From contig NC_057920.1 in NCBI RefSeq assembly GCF_018873765.1, forward strand, positions 14,521,307 through 14,585,306: 64,000 nucleotides of DNA, given 5' to 3'. The notes beneath the pieces were generated by a model. That model searched no databases, had not been told where the DNA came from, and saw only the letters and a list, made by a program, of their open reading frames with translations. Below are positions 35,101 through 47,100 of this stretch, one piece after another. The number at the start of each line of letters is the position of its first letter. Position 1 is the stretch's first letter. The DNA comes from Telopea speciosissima (lineage: Eukaryota > Streptophyta > Magnoliopsida > Proteales > Proteaceae). Made by a program: the position numbers and the translations under genes.

Positions 35101-38100
35101 TTTTCTTGAAGTGTCATACAATCCACCCACTATAAGCAATACTCCTGAACGGAATATGTGATGAAAATATAGCTAAATTACATGCCCCAACAGATATAGA
35201 ATAAAAGGGGCTGATAATGTTCACCAGGGTTAGCAAACTAAGTTCAAGAGCTTCCACTTGCCACCTAGCAGGCAATTGGCAGGTATTCCAAACCATGTTT
35301 TGATCACTCTCACATACTCATGTTCATGGTACTAAATCTCATTTCATTTCGGTGTTTCGGTCTGACCGAATTTTCCGAGATACCGAAATTTCGTCTAAAT
35401 ATAGTATTGTTCTGTGGGTGTAAAATGCCAAAAATGACTGAGATTTCCGAAATTTTCGAAACGAGATGACCAAAATTTCCGAAATATTGCATTTTTTCAT
35501 ATTGGACTTGCGTTTCGTTTCAGACAGGTCGAGATACTCGAAATATTCAATATCTCGACCGAAATTTCGCGAGTTTTAGTACTATGCTCATGTTGGAGCT
35601 GAAAGTTGACGAGTTAGATGGGCTTAAAATCATCTAGAAACAAGTTTTAAAGCCGTTGCCTAGACACTGCCTAGGCATCCAGGTGCAATCGAGGGTCCAA
35701 GGCAACAACCTACCTTATTAGATACAAGATAGGCAACTGCCTTGGCCTGCCTTGTGGCCTAGGTGGACGCCTTATTCAATGATCTACTTTTATTTTTATT
35801 TTTATGAAATTGATTCTAATTCTAACCCTCATTTTTCAAATATGCTTATAATATATCCTATGCTTTGTTTATTATATGTTAGTTTTCTCATATTAGGACG
35901 TGTTGATTCTTGATGTAGCATATAAGCATAATTATATCATTTTTATACTACATATAATGCAAGCCTAGGATGTGTTGATTCGTGATGTAGCATATAAGCA
36001 TAATTATATTGTTGCTATACTACATATAATCATAGTACAAAAACTCGTTATATCTCAGTCGAGATCTCGAGAATTTCGATCTCGACCTGACCGAAACGAA
36101 ATAGTGTTTCGAAATAAAAAATGCAATTTCTTAGTCGAGATTTCGATCATCTCGCGAGATCTAGAGACTTTGTAACATCTCGCGAGATCTCGAGACTTTG
36201 TAACATCTCGCGAGATCTCAAAATTTTGTTACAAATCCACTTTATAAAAAGACCAAAACTCGTGAGTCTCGGTCGAAATTTCTACTGAGAACTCACAAGG
36301 CTGCTCCTCTTCGATTTGTTGGTTCTGTGTTCTTCATCCTTCACTTTTCTTCGGTGATTTTTGTACTGGCCTTCGAATCTTCGCCACATCTACACCGGAA
36401 GCACTTGGAGAATGACTACACTCGTTTCTTCTCCCAAACTATGACGTGGCATTCATATGTCCTACCATCGGAGAACAATGCATGTCGGCTCCATCGGACT
36501 ATGAGTAGGGTCGATCCTAGACGGCAGAGTAATTATTATTAGAATATTTATAGACATTTGAGTCACTTGATGACTACTTGACTTGTATTGGGAATTTGGA
36601 ATATTGATACCATCTTGTTATTGACTTATTGTACTTAATATTATGACTTAAGTTATGAGTCATTGACTTTATGTTTCCAAGTGAATTTACTTGTTTAAAT
36701 TGTTTATTAATTATTAATTTATTATGTCCTCTAGTACTTAAAGTCTTAAACAATGTGTATGTGTAATTAACTAAGTTATACATTAGGATTCGACCGTATA
36801 CTGCCAATCAATGGTGCAAATCCAAAACACCACTTTGGGTGACTATTTTTGCAATTTGAACATTTACATGTGTTTATATAGCCTAAAATAGGGTTTCCAT
36901 GAAGTTTCAGGCCTTAACTTGGCCCAAAGCCCACCGAAATGACCTACCGAATCCATGTAGAAGAAATACAATATTTTGACCGAAATATCCAAAATTTCGG
37001 ATATTTCGGATATTTCGGTCTGACCGAAATATCGAACAAACAAGTTTTTAAACCTTGCATATAATGCATGCCTAGGACGCCTAGGTGCCTTGTCACCGCC
37101 TAGGGTCGTCTAGTCACCTTGACAACTGTCTATAACCTTCAACTCGCTCCGAATGTTAAACGAATGGCAACTGACTGATCCCGGTGGCAAGCAGGTTCCA
37201 TAAGGCGCTGTAAGCGTTGGAGTTCTACTCTTTTGAGCAAGATCTGTCTTTCCAAGTTTGAATTTTTCTTTTTTTCTTCTAGCTTGGAAATCAGGTTGAT
37301 CCATTGATATGACCCCACTCATGTCCTCCATTTCCTGCCATGTGGCAACTTGTTTGATTAACTATACAGAGTTCACCAATCTTGGCAAAGGCCACTCTAC
37401 CCGTAAAGAAAAATTATCTTTTAGTTATATATATATATATATATATATACACACTAAAATTTATACTCCCTTGTGTCCATATTAGATCCCAATAGTTGCC
37501 CATATTCATGTAACATAAAGTAGCCACCATTCAATTAGACAGTCTTTTAATTTGTTCTTTTTACATTTTTAAGAAGCTCTAAATTTATTTTATAAAAAAG
37601 AGAACAAAAGATTCAAAATACACAGACTATCAGTGGTTGTTGCAAGCCAGAAAATAGGCTTCCCCACAAACTGATTGCTTGAATGGCCAAAACATTGAAC
37701 CACTCAACTTGGACAGTATGCGTCAAACAAACCAATGAAAGGTGTATGGTGCATCTATGTGCCCGGCCCCTTTTCATTTCATTGTCTAGTTATTTTCAAA
37801 ACTGTGGAGAGAAAACAACCATTCAGTTGCCTAGTTGGGTTGGTTTTATGTTGTCATTGACAATGAATCAGCTAAACCAGCTGGCATGTAGACCAATTTT
37901 CTCCTATATTGTCCCCAAATTGTATTCTCGAGCTACCTGTAAGGACCAAAATTAGAAATACAAGACCAGAGAAATTAAGGAAACTTTACCTAAAGATCAG
38001 AGAAACAACAATGAGAAAAAGCAAAAGGTCTGAAGTCCTACCAGACCCAAATCAACTAGCATAGAAATCAAACTGGCTTCTTTTCCTCTCCCATTGAATC

Positions 38101-41100
38101 TACATTTTTCATCACCTATTTAAATCCACCACCACCCCTAAATGTAGTCCTAGATTTGAATTACTCAAACTATAAACCAAAACAGAATCTTTTACCAAAG
38201 GATAGGTTCAGATTGAAGGGGATTGTACTAACAGGAAATCAGGTGGTTGAATGAATGTAAAATTTAGGTCGAGTGCGGGTACGGTGGAGGAGAATATATG
38301 CTGAAAGTTACAGTTGAATCAGATGGCTGAATCCGGAGTTATGGAGGTTTCCTAGTAAAGATAGGATAGAGGGGTAAAAGGGTAATATCAGGCAATCGGC
38401 TGGGTCAATGGAGATGAAACTTGGATCGAGTCTCCCTTAGGGTTGGAGAAGATTCAATCAAAGTTTCAGCAGGTTCTAATGGTTAGATTTGGCTGGGCAG
38501 AATTCTCACGAAAATCACGTAACATGTGACCTTCTAGAAGGGGAAGAAAAATAGTTGCAGGTTTCAGTTTCAGACTTGTTAATGGTAAACCTTTGATATC
38601 AGAATTCTAGGGCAGTAGAAAAGTAGTAGAAGACGTAGAGAACAATCAACACGACCCACCCGGGCTTCCCACCGCAAGGTGTCAATCGGATCAAACACCG
38701 ATTCCTTCAAACCTTGATCAAACACAAGATTCTTCTTCGCGAGGAAGACAAGTTGCAAAGCTGCAGCTTCTTTTTTGCTTTCTAAAATTCATGTGAGGTA
38801 AAAAAGAGCCTCCACGATTTACTTTATTTAAAGGCCTAAACGCCAAGTACTTCTAATCACACTAGGAGAGTAAAAGTCCACCTAGCTGAGCTAAGAAATC
38901 AAAACACCTCCTCTTGTGTGTGGAGAGGAGTGGACCCAACTTACATAATTAAAAAATAATAATAACCAAATCAAATCATTTAAATTGAACCAAAGTTGGA
39001 CCAACTTGGACCCAGTTTAATTTAAAACAAAAGACATTAAAAATAAACTAAGTACGGGAACTAAAACAGCAAACTAAAAACTTAACAGCAACTACTTGGA
39101 CTTCTTCTTCCTACGGATGTAGGTCTTCAGATCTGCATCACCCCTGCCCTTGGGGTCTGCTAATCAACTTCTTTATTAATAAATAAAAGCTAAGGCATAT
39201 TTGGGAGAGCTTCTCGCCTAGCTTATAGGACGAAAAGCATAAGCCAGATGCTGTGAGGGATACAGCTTCTTGTCTTGTAGTGCTAAAGATTCCAGGTGTG
39301 AGAAGCTATTTGGGCCTGCTTTTCAGAGCTTTCATCTAGAGAAGTTGGCCTCTCAGAACCTGAGAAGCAGAAGCACGAAAAGCCCCCAGACATGCACTTG
39401 ATCAGATTATTTTATTTCCTTATGGTTAAACATAGGTTGTAAAGTTGACCACTATTTCAGTATTTCCACATGAAAATGAAGTTTTATCACCTCTCTCTGA
39501 CGTGGATAACAAATTAAACCCCATGAATAGTGCTGACTCATGTTACAAGAGGAAACTTTCTATGAAGGTCTATTGCTATTGCAACTAATGGGTGACTGTT
39601 CATTGCATGGGCCCATGCATCACAAGTAATCCAGTCTTACACAAGTGTTAGTGGTAACTGGTAAGAACACGTTGAAATCAATAATTTTTGGCACATAATA
39701 CAATAATATTCTTCTATTTTAGCATATAGTTTCGCTAGTCTCAGAATATTAATACAGTTTTTAACATTTTCTAATTTGTCCATAGATTTTATCAGCTGAT
39801 GGCACCATGTCAATCAAGTTTAGATAAGAGTTTGACTGGGCTGGACAAACCAACTCCTTGAAAAACTAGACCCTTTGGTCCTGGTTTTAAAAGCATTGTT
39901 CAATTTGAACCTTTACCTGGGCATATTCTCAGACTTCCAACGCTTAAACTGGGTCATTATGTCACATTCATTAACATGGCAATCGATTAAGTTATGGCTT
40001 TCCAAACTGTGATCTTGATGCAAGCACGATCCAGCAATGAGGATATGGTCAATCCTAGACCCGTAATTAAATTCTTCAGCTCCAGTACACTGCGACCAGC
40101 ACGTGTATGCTTCTTTTCTGTGGAATTACTCAAGATGGAAAGAGGATTAGAAGATCATACGAGAAAACTCATAATACAGAGACTGCAATTAGACAGATTA
40201 TCTAAATAATCAATTAAGGTATCCAATGCCCATGTAGAGATAACTATTACCACCCACATTAAAAACAATAACGCTTCATCAAAAAAGAGAAAATATAGAA
40301 TTTGATTCATTTAATTCGTAGAGTTTGCATGCAGCACATTCACAACTTCAAGTTTCAAGACCATTAGATTGCAATTTTGTCACTAAGGAGATATTTGAGA
40401 TCAATAGATATGCATGGTAGAAAATTGTAAAAGTGAGGAATGGAAAATGTATATGCACAACTACTTCAGTGAGTTTCACTCCTATCAGTATTTCTTTGCT
40501 CTTCCATCTTGTGCTTAGCCAGCCAAGATTATTTTCTACATTCTAAGGGCTGGAATTATTCCTCCCACTGCTAAGGAACCTTTAAATAAAAAATTCAAAA
40601 TTGCAAATATGACTGCAAGGCTTTGGAAATAAAGACAAATATAAGGACAAATCCACAAAATCAAAGATTTACATTCATTTTCAAGGTGGTGAAACAAGTC
40701 TACCAAGCAAAAAAACCATCACTTTGAATTTATAAGAATTTAACCATATAGATGAATTAATGTTCAAGTACATGAGATCATCCATCTTCCAAAGTATCAT
40801 GAGACGTTCTCAAGAGGAATAAGTGTACTCATAAAACTTAACCTAGAATAAATTTTAGGGTAAATGGCACCCAGGGTACCTAACGTTTTGACAAATTGTA
40901 AATTAGGTACCCAATGTTTCACATATTGTGTTTGGGATATCTAAATCGGTTTATAATTACCAGTTACTCAAGTATTTTTCTACTTCAAATTTTACTGTTA
41001 TAAATATTTTTTATATTTTAACATAAAAACCTAGAGGGACCTACAGTCCTACATACCGTCCCTCCTCTTTGTTATTCTTCTTCTTCTTCCTCCTCCTCCT

Positions 41101-44100
41101 CCTCCTACAACCCCACCGACCCCACCCCTGCAGCAACCCAATCCCACTAGCCCCTAACCCCTACTGCAACCCAACCCACCACCACGCCCCACCCTCCCTG
41201 CTTTCCTTCTCAAGCAGCTCAGCTGCGACGACTTCGGCTGTTGTTTCTCCTCCAAATCACTGCCAACTCCAACAACGTCCAAGTGGTGCGGGTAATCCAC
41301 GAAAACCAACCAATAGAAGCAAGAACTACAGAGAAGACACCGCACTCCACATTGCGGCACTGCATAATAATGCAAACATGATTAAGTGTCTATTGGATTG
41401 GACCAAGAAATTAGACGAAACAGAGAATCAGACTAAACCAAATGAAACGGCGAAGTTAAAAAACAGAGATGGGAACACGAAGCTGTTCTTGACCATCACC
41501 GTGAGGTGATTGAGGTGTTGATGGAGAAGGGAAAAGACACACATACACATAGTGGGTATCCTCACCACTCCTCTCTGTTTGATTGATTCTGGGAGTCGCT
41601 CCACCCCATAGTTATCAAGGCGGGAAAGCAACCATGGCGTTTTAGAGTGGCAAAATTCAAGGTGACACCGCCATGGCGGCAAGGCGCCTGCCATGGCGCC
41701 CAAGGCATCCAAGGCGACCAGGAGCCTGGACGCCATGGCGTCGCCCTTGATAACTATGCTCCACCCCCACTTCTACTATTTTTATTCCCCACCTCACCCC
41801 ATCACTCCCCTGTTCCGTCCCACCCCCATCTCTCCTGTACCGCCCCCAGGCCCACTTCTACTATTTTTCTTCCTTACACCATCACTCCCCTGTACTGCCC
41901 CACCCCCATCTCTCCTGTACTGCCCCACTCCCATCTCCCCTTACTATTATGAGCCATTTATTTGAGATGGTAAGTTTTCCCATTAGTTTCTGTTACGCTT
42001 TAACATTTCCGTTTGAAAGAACATGATACAAGTCTTCTCAACATGCCTGCACTTTCCACTGTTGAAGAGACACGAGTACCATAGATTGTATGATCTTATG
42101 GTACATGAGAGAATCGTCTCAAAAACAGAAACAAATCAGACATTTCTGATCGACTAATTTTTAGGATTAAAAGTGTTTCTAAGAACTGCATGGCACCTCA
42201 TAATTTTCATAGCTATTGAACCACCACATATCACAACAGTTTAAGTTTCATCCTTCCTGTGTCAAAAAGCAACACAAGGCATTGTTTCATACAAGAGAGG
42301 ATGTTTATTATTGTTTACGCTTGTTTGGAACAGAATCTCTTTCTCCAAACTTCCTTTCTCTTTTTTCTATCCAAATCTGAGAAAACTCAAGTGATCATGT
42401 GGTATCGGTTGATGGTATCAGTCCAACAAAGACTCAGTTTGGTGTTGCAAACAGAGGGTGATTCCGCAAGCCTGTTAGGAATTGTTTGATTGATGCATGA
42501 TAGTATGTCTGTTTCGCATGAAGAATGGTTCACACTCTCCATTAGAAAAGTAAAAGATAAACTAAATGAATAATATATGCATCCAAACAGAATCAGGGAT
42601 AGCAAAGTTAAACAAAATCTGGGTGGTGGAGAAGAAGATTAATAGAAGTGGGGGTGGGGAAGAAAATTAGTAGAGGTGTGGGATGGGGGCGGTGGGGAAA
42701 AATAGTAGTAGAGATGGGAGATGGGGTTTGGGGAGGGAGGGATGGAGGGGGGAAGAATCGTTGAGGTGGGAGATGGGGGTCGAAGAGTGATGGATGAGAA
42801 ATTGTAGAACGGAGATGGAAGATGAATCGTTTATTGGTTTACGAAAGATGAATAGATAGGGTATATTAAGGGTAAAATTGAAATTTTCAAAAAAAAAACT
42901 ATTAATTTGGTTAATGTTATCTAGGTTTAGGTATCCCAAGCACAATATGTGAAACATTAGAAACCTTTACTGCAATTTCACAAAACGTTAGGTACCTTAG
43001 ATGCCATTTACCCTAAATTTTAATTACAGGGAAAAGAACGCTGCCTGGTCGAGTAGCCCCTGCATCAAGACACATGAGCGTGTGAAATTACCACCCCACT
43101 CTCAGTGAAATCAAAAAATCCCATCAATGTATATGCCTCTGCATGCGCTCTCATTGGCCCCCACACTGGTGCAGGGGCTACATGACCAGACAGTGATTTC
43201 TTGCCCTTTAATTATATATTATCATACTAAAAGCACAAACTACTGCATCATTGAAATACAGAAGCAGTCATAAATATAAGTACATGGTCAATAAAATCAA
43301 ACAGGAATCATAAATTAATGCAGAACTTTATACCGCTCAGGATGCTTAACTCTGAAAACATCAAAAAAAGGGCCTCCTTGTTCCACTAGCATAGATCTAA
43401 GCCATCTCCGAAACCTAAAAAAGGTTCAACAATCAGTGGAGCTCCCACGAAATATCATAAAGACAAACAAAACTAATAAATGTTAACTTTTTTTGTACTT
43501 TACTTTGACTTTTTAAAAGAATAACATTCAACCGGATATAAGAATGTACTTGTGATATTACTCTATGATTAGGAAATTGAGCGATAACTCACTCGTTTTG
43601 CGCAAAATCTGGGCCTGCGTTACAGCGATCTATTGGTTCAGGAGCAATGTTAAGATCCCCAACAACAAAGATCCTTTTTCCCTGTGTTAAGAGAGACTCC
43701 CATCTTTTCTACAACAGAAAACATGAATATCAACCAAACAGTAATTAAATGTGCAAAGCAATACAGTTCAATGATGGCATAGACACGCACAAAAAAAAAA
43801 AAAAATCTTGTTAAAAAGTTTAAAAAGAATTGTAAAGAGGCAGAAATTTTTTTTTTTTTTAAATGTCAAGTTAGTAATGTCCAGAACATTCATGATAAAA
43901 TAGAGCAATGTTTTACAAGTAAGCATGACTTGGATAATAAGATAGAATTTTGAAACAGATATATTCTTCAAATTTGTTACAGCTAGAAGCATATGCTAAC
44001 TGTTTAAGTTCCTAATGATTATAAGTATGTTTCTTTTCTACAAGCTATATAAACCAAAAGTTGCTGAGTTTAGCTTTATGTAAATAAGTTGCTTGAATAA

Positions 44101-47100
44101 CAACCCACACCTGGAACTTTATATTGAATCATGAATCATCAGTCATCCTTTTAGTATGTAAAATGGTTTTATTGCACAAAGATGTCAATGTGCCCAATAC
44201 AACCGAACAGAAAAATAACAAAGAGACATTTTTTTCTTTTAATAATAACAGAGACCATTCTACTTTTGGTGGCAAGTGAATTTTTTTTCCCCATAAAAAA
44301 CAAACTGCAAAGTATCGCAATTCCAACCATAAACAAAGAGGAATCAAAATAAAAAAAGAGAGAACAACTCCCATTCAGCCAATATTCAGTAACCATGTTC
44401 ACTTCCACTAATTCAACTCCAATCAAAAACATGTTGACTCAAGGAATAAACGCCTGAACACAAAAAGCAATTTATCCTCCATATAACTCCACACTAGCTA
44501 ATGATCCATCACACACAAAGATCTACAAACAGAGAAATTTCACCAACATCATTTTTGAGTCAAAAGTATTCATGCACCATAAAGATGCTGTAACACATTA
44601 CTCTTCTATGTTGATTATACAGTATTAGAACTCGCATAGGAATATAGAAGTACCTGTAACATATTGAAAAATGTGCGCTTAAACTGAAGTCTTTCTGCAT
44701 CATCACACTGAGCACGAGGGCCATATATATTGAAAAGAACTGTGCGAGTGCCAACTATTAGCTCCAGTGCAAAATTAAAAGGAAAATCACAACCAAACCA
44801 TTTCAAGAGAGACTGCTCTAAGCATTATACACATGAAGGAAAGAGGGAAAAAGAAACAGAAATAAACTACAAGCATAAAAATACAATGGCCCAGATTCAA
44901 ATTGAAGGCCATCTCTAATTTCCACGAGTTCATGAATTTAAGGTGCAACTAAGCTGGAACCCAACAAGTACGCCACTTCTTTGATATGTAATTTACCAAT
45001 AACCAAAGCAAAAAAAAAAAAAAGAACAAAAAAGAAAACTAATTTTAACTCACTAAAATGGCCATGATCTGTTATGATACAACGTCCCTCACTGTCAAGT
45101 TTCAGAAGGTCCCCTTTTGTCATCCCTTGTAGGCTCTCCACTTTTGCAGGCATTTCATCCTCTTTAATGCCGATCCCTCTTTGAAAATTTTCAAGAAGAC
45201 CAGTGAAACCTTCTTCTGCTGAAAGTGGTAAAGCGACTTCATTGCTCGAAAATGCTGAATTTACACGGCAAAATGTTGCAACACCTAAAAAGGGAAACTC
45301 TGAAGTCATTAAAAAGATAAACATATAAGGAATCATATAAGCTACATAAAAAAGTAAAATCTTGCAAACAACCTTAATATAAAGTTTTTATAATTATGTA
45401 GGTTGTGCTAACCCAACCTAGTCTGAAACAATTGCATTGCTTGTGTGGGTTAAAGTTGAGACCAATAGGAGGGTTGGCCTCCCCCAACCTGAGTCAGGTT
45501 GGACTGGTTGTGTTAGGGTTTAGAATTTGTTTCCTAGGGTTGGACTACAACAGCAACCTTACACTGTTCCATTGTGTCAAACAAGAGAGAGGAATAGGAC
45601 AATAATTGATGCAAGAGCATCTTTAATGTAATTTTAGTAAATTCGTTTTTACCATTTTTCTAATTATAATTTTTAACTATAAAAAAAAGTCAATCTTGAT
45701 TCAGGAAAATTTATGGAAAGCCAAAAAAATTACAGTTTACATAAACGCATTTCTTACCCCTATTTCAATAGTTCTGTCTAAATAATAATTTCGGTTCTAA
45801 TTACCGCAGGACTTGAGTTTGAGACCAAGAAGGATTTGATTTCATCTCAAAGTAGGAGTAGATTTAGTCCTTTTAGAATTGGAAATATTCGTGCAAGCTT
45901 CGCGAGTACTTGATTGATTACAGTTTGATTTCATTAGTAAAAGATTTGGGTGCATCTTCATCTTCATAAGTTCTTGACCGATTACAGGTATTCAAACCCT
46001 AGCTTTTGATTGGTCTTTTTTCCAGCGGTGCTCTCTTCTACTGTTCCCTCTCCATATCGAACCCTAATCAGATTGAAGAGGAGAGGTGAAAGAACGAAGA
46101 AATGTTGTGTGTTATGTAGGTATCCTGGTTGAGCACACAAAGAAGCTCTCCGGTTCAATGATTCTCTCACCGCTGAAAAGCTCTCTGGTTCTCTCGATTT
46201 GAGGAAGTGATTCGAGATTTCGTCAAAGGTTCTGTCTAGTTCATCACTGTGATTTCCCTTTTGATGTTCCGTCTTGAATCCTGGGAAGGAGCACAGTCAC
46301 AGAACCGTCCTCAATTTCTTATTCTTTGTTTTCTTTTGGAGCTCGATACTCGAGCTTGACTCGTTAAGCTTGCAGCTTCAGAGAGACTTACCTCAAGGGG
46401 AAAAGAGACAAAGAATCTCTCCCACAGAAGAGTTACTCGTTCTTCTCCGGAGGAAGGGATTCTGTAGTTTCTGGCTTGAGCGATTTCAGGTGTGATCCTT
46501 CCTAGCTCTCGATCTATATTATGTTTCTCTGAATATTAGTCTAATTGTTATGGTCACATGATTAATCTGTTTTCTAATTTGATTATAGCTTAGTTCATTA
46601 GATCCCATTTTAATATCTGAATCTTAGTCTACTTGTTTTGGTCACTTGACTAATCTGTTTTTCTAAATTGATTATATCTTATTTCATTAGATCCCAACAT
46701 TAAAGCCAAGAATACCAATATTTAGCTCAATTTGACAATGACCATTCAAGAAAATAAAAACCCTCTGGACCCCATTATGACCAAATTGCTCTTCATTAAT
46801 TAATACTTACTCAGAATATGCTTTGGCTGATCTCATACCCCATGAACCTTAACTACTCTTGAAACCAAATCTCTACTGATTTTCTGACCTGAAGGTAAAT
46901 ACTACTTTTATCCAATTGCCAGAAGGAATCCGATGTAAACAAGCACTACAACAAACACTACAGCCGCAGGCCTAAGAAGAACCAGGCCCATGGTTTTTCA
47001 GCTGGATCTTTCGTGCAGGCCAGACCAAGCCCATGGTCTGGGTTAGCTGGTTCACTAAAAACCAGAATAGTGGGGTGGTTTATGTAGTTTGTATTTTTAG

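Larger units (their letters stand above)
35640..37130. mobile_element. Possible foldback element hosting another insertion (APE2 intron 7)
   Basis: The left end (35640-35780, gccgttgcctagacactgcc) and the right end (37058-37130, ccgcctagggtcgtctagtc) are imperfect inverted copies of the CTAGGCG-rich arms also seen in the MITEs 41607-41758 and 49819-49970. The element would contain the tandem duplication 35896-36030 and the insertion 36031-37057. Exact ends and target duplication are not resolved. Confidence 0.4.
40858..43013. mobile_element. Pack-MULE-like element with a captured ankyrin fragment (APE2 intron 6)
   Basis: 2,156 bp. Terminal inverted repeats of about 110 bp start GGGTAAATGGC and end GCCATTTACCC, both carrying GGTACCTAACGTTTTG and TTTCACATATTGTG. 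They are flanked by an exact 9-bp duplication TAAATTTTA (40849-40857 and 43014-43022). The cargo at 41320-41560 encodes an ankyrin-repeat piece ([20 protein letters not shown], then KNRDGNTKL). No MULE transposase is present, so it depends on one elsewhere. A hAT MITE is inserted in it at 41607-41758. Confidence 0.85.

Noticed and set aside
41647..41965. Pro/His-rich open frames
   Set aside because: They span the hAT MITE and a simple CCACCCCC-rich tract inside the Pack-MULE; no protein family.
44129..44432. Hydrophobic minus-strand open frames
   Set aside because: They lie in an AT-rich APE2 intron, have low complexity and no domain, and overlap each other in different frames.
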